Positions 9,222 through 16,857 of a stretch of DNA of 64,000 nucleotides are shown here, piece after piece (positions within the stretch are counted from its first letter, which is position 1; each line of letters opens with the position of its first letter). The DNA lies in contig VBGP01000017.1 of NCBI GenBank assembly GCA_005880795.1, positions 42,811 to 106,810 on the forward strand. Direction: 5' to 3'. The notes beneath the pieces are model-generated. The model did not search any database and was not told the DNA's origin. It saw only the letters and a program-made list of their open reading frames with translations. The translations under genes were made by a program, and so were the position numbers. Source of the DNA: Chloroflexota bacterium. Lineage in GTDB: Bacteria; Chloroflexota; Dormibacteria; Dormibacterales; Dormibacteraceae.

Positions 9222-10585
9222 GCGACTAGCAATCCTGTGAGATGGCCGGCGGTGGCCTGTAGGACACGAATACTCACCACGTCACCGGGAGCGATCGCGC
9301 CGGCCCGCAGGACGTTGGCCCGCTTGCCCTGGCGGATGCGCCCGTAGGGGCGGTTCAGCTCATCCCGGCCCTCGATCAACACCTCGGCATCGCGGCCGAT
9401 CCACCTCGCGGTCTTGCGCGCCGCGATGTCGCGCTGCAGCACCAGGAGGTCGTTGAGGCGGCGCAGCTTCTCCGCCTGCGGCACGTCATCGGCCATTCGA
9501 GTCGCCGCGTAGGTCCCGGGCCTCGGCGAGTACATCGCGATATGAACGACGTCGAACTGCATCTCCTCGACCAGCGCGCGGGTGTTGAGGTAGGCGGCTT
9601 CGGACTCACCCGGAAATCCCACGATGACATCGGTCACGAGCCCGATGTCGGGCATCAACCGCCTGGCGTTGTCCACGATCTCCCTGTAGTGGCGTGTCTG
9701 GTAGCCCCGAGCCATCCGCTTCAACACCGTGTCGTCGCCCGACTGGATCGGCAGCTGCAGCTCGCGACACACCACGTCGCTTGCCGCCATGACTTCGAGC
9801 AGCTCCGTCTCGAGGTCCTGCGGATGTGAGGTCATGAAACGGAGTCGCTTCAGGCCAGGAATCTGTTCCACCTCGTGGACGAGAGCGGCGAGGCCGCCGC
9901 GACCGTCGGGGTCGTGGTAGTCGTCGACGTTCTGGCCGAGCAGCACGACCTCCTTCGCTCCGTCCGCGACAGCCTGGCGGCACTCGGCGACGACGGCTCG
10001 CAGCGGGACGTGCTTCTCGCGACCACGAACCCGCGGCACGATGCAGAACGTGCAGTTGTGATCGCAGCCCTGGATGACGCGCACGTAGTGGCTGACGCCC
10101 GTGCGGCCCGCGTCCGGGAGAGGCTCGCCCTGCGAGTAGTCATAGCGGGCCTCGAGGTTGGCTACGAAGTCCTCGTAGTCGCCGATCGGGACGACCGCAT
10201 CGAGGTGCGGGAACCGGCGAGTGAGGTCCTCGCCTTCCTTCGCCACGATGCAGCCAGTGACCGCGATCGTGCGATCCGGTGTCTTCCACTCTTTCAGCTC
10301 GTGGAGCTTGGAGTAGACCCGATCTTCGGATGCCTGCCGGACCACGCACGTGTTGAGGACCGCGACGTCAGCGCGCTCCAGCGAGTCTTCGACGTAACCC
10401 GCCGCCAGCAATCGCCGGGCGAGGCTCTCGGAATCCGCCGAGTTCATCTGGCATCCAATCGTCCAGATGTGGAACGACCTGCTTTGGACCCCCCTCTCCC
10501 CTGATCCCTGCGGGACGAGCCCGTTAACGACGCGCTGCCCGCGCCCTCTGATTGCGCCCCTGGGGGGAGAGGGTGCTCTGGCCAC
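9218..10585 (-). CDS. miaB: tRNA-2-methylthio-N6-dimethylallyladenosine synthase MiaB (start uncertain)
   Basis: A radical-SAM methylthiotransferase acting after MiaA. The UPF0004 domain starts HIWTIGCQMNSADSE with Cys ligands also in NTCVVRQ and VTGCIVAKEG; the radical-SAM motif is CDHNCTFCIVP; a TRAM domain ends the protein. The conserved core begins near 10475, but no ATG, GTG or TTG precedes it until GTG at 10583-10585. That start would require translating an 83-bp repeat element into about 35 Arg/Gly/Pro-rich residues. A near-cognate start next to the core is equally possible. The coordinates use the GTG. Confidence 0.9.
   Translation of the reverse strand: MARAPSPPRGAIRGRGQRVVNGLVPQGSGERGVQSRSFHIWTIGCQMNSADSESLARRLLAAGYVEDSLERADVAVLNTCVVRQASEDRVYSKLHELKEWKTPDRTIAVTGCIVAKEGEDLTRRFPHLDAVVPIGDYEDFVANLEARYDYSQGEPLPDAGRTGVSHYVRVIQGCDHNCTFCIVPRVRGREKHVPLRAVVAECRQAVADGAKEVVLLGQNVDDYHDPDGRGGLAALVHEVEQIPGLKRLRFMTSHPQDLETELLEVMAASDVVCRELQLPIQSGDDTVLKRMARGYQTRHYREIVDNARRLMPDIGLVTDVIVGFPGESEAAYLNTRALVEEMQFDVVHIAMYSPRPGTYAATRMADDVPQAEKLRRLNDLLVLQRDIAARKTARWIGRDAEVLIEGRDELNRPYGRIRQGKRANVLRAGAIAPGDVVSIRVLQATAGHLTGLLVA
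10491..10573. repeat. Repeat family 2, copy 1 (about 83 bp with inverted ends)
   Basis: Ends are inverted (CCCCTCTCCC ... GGGAGAGGG) and the interior matches a second copy at 19510-19591 over its length with scattered differences, including a shared block CCCGTTAA(C/G)GACGCGCT. It lies between spoVS and the conserved start of miaB. There is no transposase. It resembles a small non-autonomous repeat. Confidence 0.8.
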
Positions 10586-10602
10586 GTCCGGCGGTCGTCC
10601 CG

Positions 10603-10884
10603 TCAGCGACTCTCCACCAGCAACCGAATTCCAGTCCTCTCTTCGCCATCGATCGATATGTCGATGAAGGCTGGGATGCACACCAGGTCGAGACCGCCTG
10701 GAGCCACGTAACCGCGCGAGATGGCGATCGCCTTGACCGCCTGGTTGATCGCGCCCGCCCCGATCGCCTGGACCTCAACGCGTCCCTTGCTCCGGATGAC
10801 GCCGGCGATGGCGCCCGCCACGGCTACAGGCTTCGAGGTGGCCGAAACCTTGAGCACCTCAACTGGAGTGCGCTCCGATGTCAT
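10603..10884 (-). CDS. spoVS: Stage V sporulation protein S family (SpoVS)
   Basis: A 93-residue protein with the SpoVS core: VLKVSATSKPVAVAGAIAGV, VQAIGAGAINQAVKAIAISRGY and the end DISIDGEERTGIRLLVE. SpoVS is an Alba-like fold protein of Gram-positive spore formers that also occurs in many non-spore formers; its biochemical role is not settled. The ATG at 10882-10884 has AAGGGG nine bases upstream, which decides it over an earlier ATG. It sits between ymdB and miaB, as in Bacillus. Confidence 0.93.
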   Translation of the reverse strand: MTSERTPVEVLKVSATSKPVAVAGAIAGVIRSKGRVEVQAIGAGAINQAVKAIAISRGYVAPGGLDLVCIPAFIDISIDGEERTGIRLLVESR

Positions 10885-10897
10885 TGCTGGAACCCCT

Positions 10898-11689
10898 TCA
10901 AGAATGTTCACGGTCGACTCGCTGGATCGATGTGGCTCGGCCGGTGGAACTGCTAATGGTAACCAGTACGGAATTGAATGTCACGGGTCCAGACGCCACG
11001 ACGAAGCGGTTCGGGACCCCGCTCAGGAACCGCTGCAGGACGACGTCTTTGTCCATACCGATGCAGCCGTCCCGGGGCCCGACCATGCCCACATCGGTGA
11101 CGTAGGCGGTCCCGCCCGGCAGGATCCGGGCGTCGGCTGTCGGGACGTGGGTGTGGGTGCCCACCACGGCGCTGGCCCGGCCATCCAGGTACCAGCCCAT
11201 CGCGGTCTTCTCCGACGTGGCTTCGGCGTGCATGTCGCAGAAGACGATCGGCGTCTCTGGATGGCCGGCCAGGATTGCATCGGCCGCGCGAAACGGGTCA
11301 TCCAGGGACTCGAGAAAGATCCGCCCGATCAGGTTCATGACCAGCACCTGGTGGCCGCCTGCATCGACCACGCACCAACCCTGGCCTGGCGCTGCCGGCG
11401 GGTAGTTGGCCGGCCGGAGCACGCGCTCCAGGTTGGGCAGCTCCCCGACGAACTCCTTCTGGGCGAACACGTGGTTGCCGGACGTGATCACGTCGGCGCC
11501 GGAGGCCCTCAGCTCGGCGACTATCTTTCCCGTCAGGCCGAACCCTCCCGCGGCGTTCTCGCCGTTGACGATCGTCAGGTGCGGACGCAGCTCCTTCTTC
11601 AGCGCCGGGAGGATCGCCTTGACCGCATCCCGGCCCGGATGCCCGACGACGTCGGCCACGAACAGGATGCGGACCTCGTCTTCAGGCAT
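10898..11689 (-). CDS. ymdB: YmdB-type metallophosphoesterase
   Basis: A 263-residue metallophosphoesterase of the YmdB family (2',3'-cyclic nucleotide phosphodiesterase activity known for Bacillus YmdB). Metal-binding motifs are seen as FVADVVGHPGRD, NGENAAGG, SGNHVF, FCDMHAEATSEK and GTHTHVPTAD. YmdB works beside RNase Y in RNA processing and development in Bacillus, and the gene follows rny here as there. A terminator hairpin lies between rny and ymdB, so ymdB may need its own promoter or read-through. No clear ribosome site precedes the ATG. Confidence 0.92.
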   Translation of the reverse strand: MPEDEVRILFVADVVGHPGRDAVKAILPALKKELRPHLTIVNGENAAGGFGLTGKIVAELRASGADVITSGNHVFAQKEFVGELPNLERVLRPANYPPAAPGQGWCVVDAGGHQVLVMNLIGRIFLESLDDPFRAADAILAGHPETPIVFCDMHAEATSEKTAMGWYLDGRASAVVGTHTHVPTADARILPGGTAYVTDVGMVGPRDGCIGMDKDVVLQRFLSGVPNRFVVASGPVTFNSVLVTISSSTGRATSIQRVDREHS

Positions 11690-11710
11690 GCGTCGATTGT
11701 CGTGGAAAAG

Positions 11711-11741
11711 AAAAAGGGAGCCCCCGCGGAGGCTCCCTTTT
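11711..11741 (-). terminator. Rho-independent terminator after rny
   Basis: Seven-bp stem GGGAGCC/GGCTCCC (11716-11722 with 11731-11737), loop of eight, followed on the minus strand by TTTTTCTTTT. It lies between the rny stop and the ymdB start. Confidence 0.85.
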
Positions 11742-11745
11742 GAAC

Positions 11746-13284
11746 TTACTTCGCGTACTCCACGGCCCTCGTCTCGCGCACCACGGTGACGCGGATCTGG
11801 CCCGGGAAGCTGAGCTCTGATTCGATGCGCTTGGCGATGTCTCGCGCCATCAGCTGAGCAGCCGAGTCGTCGATCTGCTCGGGCTTGACCAGGATCCTGA
11901 CCTCGCGGCCGGCCTGGATGGCGTAAGACTGCTGGACTCCCTGGAAGGAGTTGGCGATCTCCTCCAGCTTCTCGAGTCGCTTGACGTATGCCTCGAGCGA
12001 CTCACGACGCGCTCCGGGCCGGGCCGCGGAGATCGCGTCCGCCGCAATCAGCAGCAGCGCCTCGATCGAGTGCGGTTCCTCGTCGTAATGGTGGGCGCGG
12101 ACGGCGTGCACCACCTGTGCGGGAACCCCGTGTCGCTGGAGCAGGTCTGCACCGATCACGGCGTGCGAGCCCTCGACCTCGTGGTCGATGGACTTGCCGA
12201 TGTCGTGAAGCAGGCCTGACAGCTTTGAGATGCGGACGTCGGCGCCGATCTCGGACGCCATCATGGCGGCGAGGTAGGCGACCTCTTTCGAGTGGTTGAG
12301 CACCTGCTGGCCGTAGCTGGTGCGGAATCGCAGGATGCCGAGGTGGCGAACGACCTCAGGATGCAGACCCTGAAGGCTGAGCTCCAGGACCGCCGCCTCA
12401 CCCTCCTCTTTGACCCTCTGCAGGACCTCCTGGCGAGACTTGGCGACGATCTCCTCGATCCGAGCCGGATGAATCCGGCCATCCACGATCAGCTTGTTGA
12501 GCGCGACCCTGGCCACCTCGCGGCGGACCGGGTCGAACCCGCTGATGATCACGGCCTCTGGCGTGTCGTCGACGATGAGGTCGATTCCGGTGGCCTGCTG
12601 GAGCGCGCGGATGTTGCGCCCCTCCTTGCCGATGATGCGGCCCTTCAGCTCGTCGGTTGGCAAGGGAAGCACCGAAACCGAGACCTCGGCGGTCTGGTCG
12701 GCGGCGATGCGCTGAATCGATTCGGTGACGATCTCCCGAGCACGGCGCTCGCTCTCGTCGCGGGCCACCAGCTCGGATTCGCGGACCTTGCGCGCCACTT
12801 CGTTGCGAAGGTCTTGCTCGACCTGGGCCATCAGGATTCCCTGGGCTTCCTGGCGCGTCATGTTTGCGACGCGCTGAAGCTCTTTCTCCTGCTGGCGGTA
12901 ACTGTCCTCCAGCTGGGCTTTGATGTCGTCCAGGGACTTCTTCTGGCTGGCGAGCTCTCGCTCCGCTCGGTTGAGATCCTCTCCCTTACGGTCGAGGTTC
13001 TCCTCCTTCTGGATCAGGCGCTTTTCGACCTGTTGTGACTGTGCCCGATACTCGCGGGCTTCCTGTTCGGCGGCGGTTCGAACCTTGACCGCCTCCTCCT
13101 TGGCCTCCAGCAGCTTCTCTTTGGCTTGTGTTTCGGCCTCGAGCAGCGTCTGCTGTGCCTTGACTTCCCGGTCGTGACTTCCGTCGCTCTGCCGGCGGCT
13201 GAGGAGCAGGTAAACGACTCCGGCACCGACAGCGAGGGCGACCATTGCCACGACCAATAGCAATACGAAGACGTTGACAGGCAT
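11746..13284 (-). CDS. rny: Ribonuclease Y
   Basis: A 512-residue RNase Y, the membrane-anchored endoribonuclease that starts mRNA decay in many Gram-positives. One membrane helix (about 5-28), a long charged coiled coil (35-190), a KH domain (RIIGKEGRNIRALQQATG, about 217-233) and an HD domain (His331, His-Asp at 360-361 in GLLHDIGKSIDHEV). It lies downstream of recX and recA, as in Bacillus. A 9-base-spaced GGGCCC hairpin (13376-13392) lies in the 121-bp recX-rny gap, with no T-tract. Confidence 0.97.
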   Translation of the reverse strand: MPVNVFVLLLVVAMVALAVGAGVVYLLLSRRQSDGSHDREVKAQQTLLEAETQAKEKLLEAKEEAVKVRTAAEQEAREYRAQSQQVEKRLIQKEENLDRKGEDLNRAERELASQKKSLDDIKAQLEDSYRQQEKELQRVANMTRQEAQGILMAQVEQDLRNEVARKVRESELVARDESERRAREIVTESIQRIAADQTAEVSVSVLPLPTDELKGRIIGKEGRNIRALQQATGIDLIVDDTPEAVIISGFDPVRREVARVALNKLIVDGRIHPARIEEIVAKSRQEVLQRVKEEGEAAVLELSLQGLHPEVVRHLGILRFRTSYGQQVLNHSKEVAYLAAMMASEIGADVRISKLSGLLHDIGKSIDHEVEGSHAVIGADLLQRHGVPAQVVHAVRAHHYDEEPHSIEALLLIAADAISAARPGARRESLEAYVKRLEKLEEIANSFQGVQQSYAIQAGREVRILVKPEQIDDSAAQLMARDIAKRIESELSFPGQIRVTVVRETRAVEYAK

Positions 13285-13405
13285 GTGACATGCACCTCGT
13301 TAATTCGATTGTCAAAGTGCGTGACCATGGCAGGGCCAGAACGGGGTCCCACCTCGGGTTGGCTCTATGACTTCCGGGCCCAAAACGGGCCCGCGTGACC
13401 AAATT

Positions 13406-13906
13406 CTAGGCTTCGGCCGTGTCTGACGTCCCGTTCCAGAGCGCCTCGCAGGCCGCCCGGGCCACCGGCATCGAGAAGCCGCGGCGCATCAGCCTGGCGC
13501 CGACGGCGTGCAGCAGCTCCCGGTAGCTTGCATACCGGGTGTTGCCGCACAGGCGTTCGGCGAGCTTCACGGCTGAGGCGAGCTGCCTTTCCACGGTGAA
13601 GCGAGCCATCGCCCGGTCGGCGAGGTCCCGGTCGACGCCCCGGGCCGTGAGCTCGGCAGACAGCGCCAGCGGCCCGAGTGAGCGCGAGCGGCGGCGCACA
13701 TGCGCGTCGGCGAAGGCTCCGTCGCTCTGCAGCCCTCGCTCCACGAGCCGCGCCAGCGCCGCCTCCACCGCTGCCTCGTCGTAACCTCGCCGGCCGAGCT
13801 TGCGGCGCAGCTCAGCCCGCGAGTGGCCTCGCCGCGCCTGCAGGGCAACCGCCGCGCTCAAGGCCCCGACCGGTGGAGGCTTCGGTCTAGAACTCCTCGG
13901 TGGCAC
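13406..13906 (-). CDS. recX: RecA regulator RecX
   Basis: A 166-residue RecX-type protein. It consists of three-helix repeats: [22 protein letters not shown] ... LERLVERGL-like first repeat, then [21 protein letters not shown] and a third, more divergent repeat. RecX caps or destabilises RecA filaments. The GTG start lies inside the last codons of recA (20-base overlap), so the two are co-translated and probably share the LexA-controlled recA promoter. The N-terminal stretch is Pro/Arg-rich. Confidence 0.88.
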   Translation of the reverse strand: MPPRSSRPKPPPVGALSAAVALQARRGHSRAELRRKLGRRGYDEAAVEAALARLVERGLQSDGAFADAHVRRRSRSLGPLALSAELTARGVDRDLADRAMARFTVERQLASAVKLAERLCGNTRYASYRELLHAVGARLMRRGFSMPVARAACEALWNGTSDTAEA

Positions 13907-14981
13907 CCGCGCTCGACCTGACGGGCGGCGCGCTCTTGATCGGCGTGGCCGCGCCGGCCGCCTTCTCGCGCACCTTGGCCTCGATCTCGGCCGACAGGCT
14001 CGGGTTCTCGCGCAGGTAGTTGCGGACGTTCTCCCGCCCCTGGCCCAATCGCTGGTCGCCGTAGGACATCCACGTGCCGCTCTTCTCGAAGACGGAGTAC
14101 TCGACCGCGGCGTCGATCAAGGCGCCTTCTCGGGAGATGCCTTCGTTGAAGAGGATGTCGAACTCGGCGGCACGGAATGGCGGCGCCACCTTGTTCTTGA
14201 CGACTTTGACCTTGACCCGTGCACCGACCGAGTCCAGGCCGTTCTTGATCACCTCGACCTTGCGGATGTCCAGCCGAATCGAGGAGTAGAACTTCAGAGC
14301 GCGGCCGCCGGGCTGCGTCTCCGGGTTGCCGAACATGATCCCGACCTTCTCACGGAGCTGGTTGAGGAAGACCACCGAGCAGTTCGACTTGGAGATCGCG
14401 GCGGTGAGCTTGCGCAGCGCCTGCGACATCAAACGAGCCTGCAGGCCCATGTGCGAGTCACCCATCTCGCCTTCGATCTCCGCCTTCGGCACGAGCGCCG
14501 CGACCGAGTCGATCACGATCACGTCCACCGCGTTGGACCGCACCAGCACCTCGACGATCTCGAGCGCCTGCTCGCCGGTGTCGGGCTGGCTGATCAGGAG
14601 GTCGTCGATCTTGACGCCGATGCGCGAGGCGTAAAGGGGATCGAGGGCGTGTTCGGCGTCGACGAACGCCGCCACGCCCCCGGCCTTCTGGGCCTCGGCG
14701 ATGATGTGCAGCGCGAGGGTTGTCTTGCCGGCCGATTCCGGACCGTAGATCTCGGTCACCCTGCCGCGTGGGATGCCCCCCACCCCCAGCGCCAGGTCGA
14801 GGGGCAGCGCGCCGGTCGAGATGGCGATCACCTCGCCCCGCTGCGCGACGTGCTCGCCCAATTTCATGATTGCGCCCTTGCCGTAGCTCTTGGTGATCTG
14901 GGACATCGCTGAATCGAGGGCTCTGTCCTTTTCCTCCAGGGCCTTTTCCTTTTCCTTGTCTGCGTCTTTGTCTTTGTTCAA
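13887..14981 (-). CDS. recA: Recombinase RecA
   Basis: A 364-residue RecA. Walker A GPESAGKT at 80-87, Walker [11 protein letters not shown], loop L1 [20 protein letters not shown] and L2 [22 protein letters not shown] are intact; the tail is short and Ala/Thr/Glu-rich. The first 25 residues are unusually charged (Lys/Asp/Glu). The start is TTG at 14979-14981; AGGAGG lies 13 bases before it, a longer spacing than usual. RecA drives strand exchange and LexA cleavage. The promoter carries a consensus LexA box. Confidence 0.98.
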   Translation of the reverse strand: MNKDKDADKEKEKALEEKDRALDSAMSQITKSYGKGAIMKLGEHVAQRGEVIAISTGALPLDLALGVGGIPRGRVTEIYGPESAGKTTLALHIIAEAQKAGGVAAFVDAEHALDPLYASRIGVKIDDLLISQPDTGEQALEIVEVLVRSNAVDVIVIDSVAALVPKAEIEGEMGDSHMGLQARLMSQALRKLTAAISKSNCSVVFLNQLREKVGIMFGNPETQPGGRALKFYSSIRLDIRKVEVIKNGLDSVGARVKVKVVKNKVAPPFRAAEFDILFNEGISREGALIDAAVEYSVFEKSGTWMSYGDQRLGQGRENVRNYLRENPSLSAEIEAKVREKAAGAATPIKSAPPVRSSAGATEEF

Positions 14982-15067
14982 CTTGTTCGGCTTGCCTCCT
15001 AGGTCGTTGCGGCGAGTGTTCTACGTCGAAGGTAAGGAATCAACGTTCTTTACAGGCCGATCGGCAA

Positions 15068-15096
15068 AGTCTAACGAACAGGTGTTCGTCCGTCAA
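15068..15096 (-). promoter_or_regulatory. recA promoter with LexA box in its spacer
   Basis: On the minus strand TTGACG (15091-15096), 17 bases, TAGACT (15068-15073). The spacer holds CGAACAGGTGTTCG (15075-15088), a full match to the Gram-positive LexA consensus. The same build is used at the YneA-like gene. The -35 overlaps the stop region of the pgsA-pncC fusion. Confidence 0.88.
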
Positions 15097-16148
15097 GCGG
15101 TCTTCACCTTCACGCCGCCGGAGCGGACCTGCTGGAGCAAAAGCTCCAGCGCCCACGCTGCCGCCCGCCGGCGGTTCGACCACCGGTCGCCGTTCAAGGT
15201 GCTCTCGAATGCCCGGGTGCCGGTCGGAGACGCGATGCCGACATAGGTCAGGCCGACCGGCTTCCCGGACTGGTCGGAGTCGGGTCCGGCGATGCACGTG
15301 ATGGAAACGGCGAAGTCGGTAGCCAGACGGGACCGGGCGCCGTCCGCCATTGCTTCGGCCACCTCTGCGCTGACGGCTCCGTGGTGCGCCAGCAGAGCGG
15401 CCGGAACCCCGAGCTGGTCGCGCTTCACGGAGTCGCTGTAGGCGACGATCCCACCCCGAAAGTATTCCGAGCTTCCGGACTGGTCCGTGAAAGCCGAGCC
15501 CAAAAGTCCACCCGTGCACGATTCCGCGACGGAAACGGTGAGCCCGTGCTCGGTCAACGCAGCCCCGACGTCCTGCGCGAGCTGTCGCAGCGGTGACTGC
15601 CCTCCCCGCGAGTTGTCGCCCATGCCCAGGACGTGCCTGAATCGCACGAGGTAGTCGAGGCCGCTGAAAAGGGTGAACGCCACCGCGACCAAAACCGCCA
15701 GGCCTGCGAACGGGACGAGGACCGGGTACGGGCGCTGAAGGATGAGCAGCGCGACCGCGCCCATCTGCGTAATCGTCTTGGTCTTGCCCAACGGAGCGGC
15801 GGAGATCACGGTGCCCTGGCTGGCAGCCACAGAGCGAAGGATCGTGATGATCAGCTCGCGAGAGAAGATCACGACGACCACCCATGCGGCGACAAGCCCC
15901 TCCTGCACCAGAACGATGAGGACTGACAGCACGAACAGCTTGTCCGCGAGCGGGTCGAGAAATTTGCCGAGGTCGCTGACGGATCCGCGGCGCCGCGCCA
16001 GCTGGCCGTCGAGCGTGTCGGTCAGCGAGAAGATGATGAACAGCCCGGCCGCGACCTGGTCGTGCCCCGTAAACCGTAGGAGCAGGAGTGCCATCAGCAC
16101 GGGAATGGCGGCCAGGCGGCTGATGGTCAGCGCGTTCGGGATGTTCAT
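15093..16148 (-). CDS. Fusion: phosphatidylglycerophosphate synthase (PgsA) plus NMN amidohydrolase (PncC/CinA C-terminal domain)
   Basis: One open frame of 351 residues joins two enzymes. Residues 1-175 are a membrane CDP-alcohol phosphatidyltransferase with the full motif D44-x2-D47-G48-x2-A51-R52-x8-G61-x3-D65-x3-D69 and several helices; it makes phosphatidylglycerophosphate. From about 185 on lies the CinA C-terminal domain (LTVSVAESCTGGLLG, GSSEYFRGGIVAYSDSVK), which deamidates nicotinamide mononucleotide. In Bacillus pgsA and cinA are separate neighbours just upstream of recA, so this looks like a fusion of adjacent genes that dropped the CinA N-terminal domain. ATG start. Confidence 0.88.
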   Translation of the reverse strand: MNIPNALTISRLAAIPVLMALLLLRFTGHDQVAAGLFIIFSLTDTLDGQLARRRGSVSDLGKFLDPLADKLFVLSVLIVLVQEGLVAAWVVVVIFSRELIITILRSVAASQGTVISAAPLGKTKTITQMGAVALLILQRPYPVLVPFAGLAVLVAVAFTLFSGLDYLVRFRHVLGMGDNSRGGQSPLRQLAQDVGAALTEHGLTVSVAESCTGGLLGSAFTDQSGSSEYFRGGIVAYSDSVKRDQLGVPAALLAHHGAVSAEVAEAMADGARSRLATDFAVSITCIAGPDSDQSGKPVGLTYVGIASPTGTRAFESTLNGDRWSNRRRAAAWALELLLQQVRSGGVKVKTA

Positions 16149-16155
16149 CGCTGCC

Positions 16156-16857
16156 CTAAGAAGAAGTTTGCGACGAGAACTCCCGGGTTGCCACGCCCAG
16201 CCCCATCGCGCCCACGTTTCGCCCGTCGATCGTGATGAACGTCGCCGAAGCCTTTCCGCTCGTGATCTTCACGTCCACGCCCGTGAAATACACGATCGAG
16301 CCGGCGGCAAGGTTGCGACCTGAGTCCCCGTACTGCGGTGTCCCGTCGACCACCGCGTTGATCCAGACCGCATCGGTGACACGCACGCCCACGACGATCG
16401 GGCGAACCTGGATCGCCGGGCTTGCGACCGCGGACGGCTGGGCGGTGGCCAGAGCGGACGGCGATGCCAGAACCACCGCGGCGCGCTGGTCCGCCGTCAC
16501 CTGACGCCAGGCGTACCCGGTGAAGGCGCCCGCGAGGAGGACCAGGCCGGCGGCCGCGATGGCGGGTGTGGTCAGGACGAAACGGGCGCGGCGCTCGCTC
16601 TTCTCCATTCCGAGGGCGAGGCTGGGGCGCCGTCCGTTGCTGGGCAGGGCGGCGAGAAGCTCGTCCGGATCGAGCCCGAGGTAGGTGGCGTAAGTGCGCA
16701 GGTAGCCCTTCGCATACACAGGCGCCGGCAGCCTGTCGAATTGGTCCGCCTCGATGGCGCGGAGGTGATCGGCGCGGACACGGGTCGCCGCCTCAACCTG
16801 CTCGATCGAGAGGCCACGCTCGCCGCGCTTGGCAGCCAGCACAGCCCCGATCGTCAT
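16156..16857 (-). CDS. RodZ/YmfM-like membrane protein with helix-turn-helix
   Basis: 233 residues. An N-terminal Xre-type HTH of the HTH_25 kind (IGAVLAAKRGERGLSIEQVEAATRV ... YAKGYLRTYATYLGLDPDEL), one membrane helix (about 95-113), an Ala/Ser/Pro-rich linker and a C-terminal beta domain of the DUF4115 type (VWINAVVDG ... GSIVYFTGVDVKITSGKA). This is the RodZ build; RodZ links MreB to the cell wall machinery. It lies between ftsK and pgsA, where Bacillus has ymfM. ATGA overlap with ftsK. No mreB gene is in the window. Confidence 0.85.
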   Translation of the reverse strand: MTIGAVLAAKRGERGLSIEQVEAATRVRADHLRAIEADQFDRLPAPVYAKGYLRTYATYLGLDPDELLAALPSNGRRPSLALGMEKSERRARFVLTTPAIAAAGLVLLAGAFTGYAWRQVTADQRAAVVLASPSALATAQPSAVASPAIQVRPIVVGVRVTDAVWINAVVDGTPQYGDSGRNLAAGSIVYFTGVDVKITSGKASATFITIDGRNVGAMGLGVATREFSSQTSS

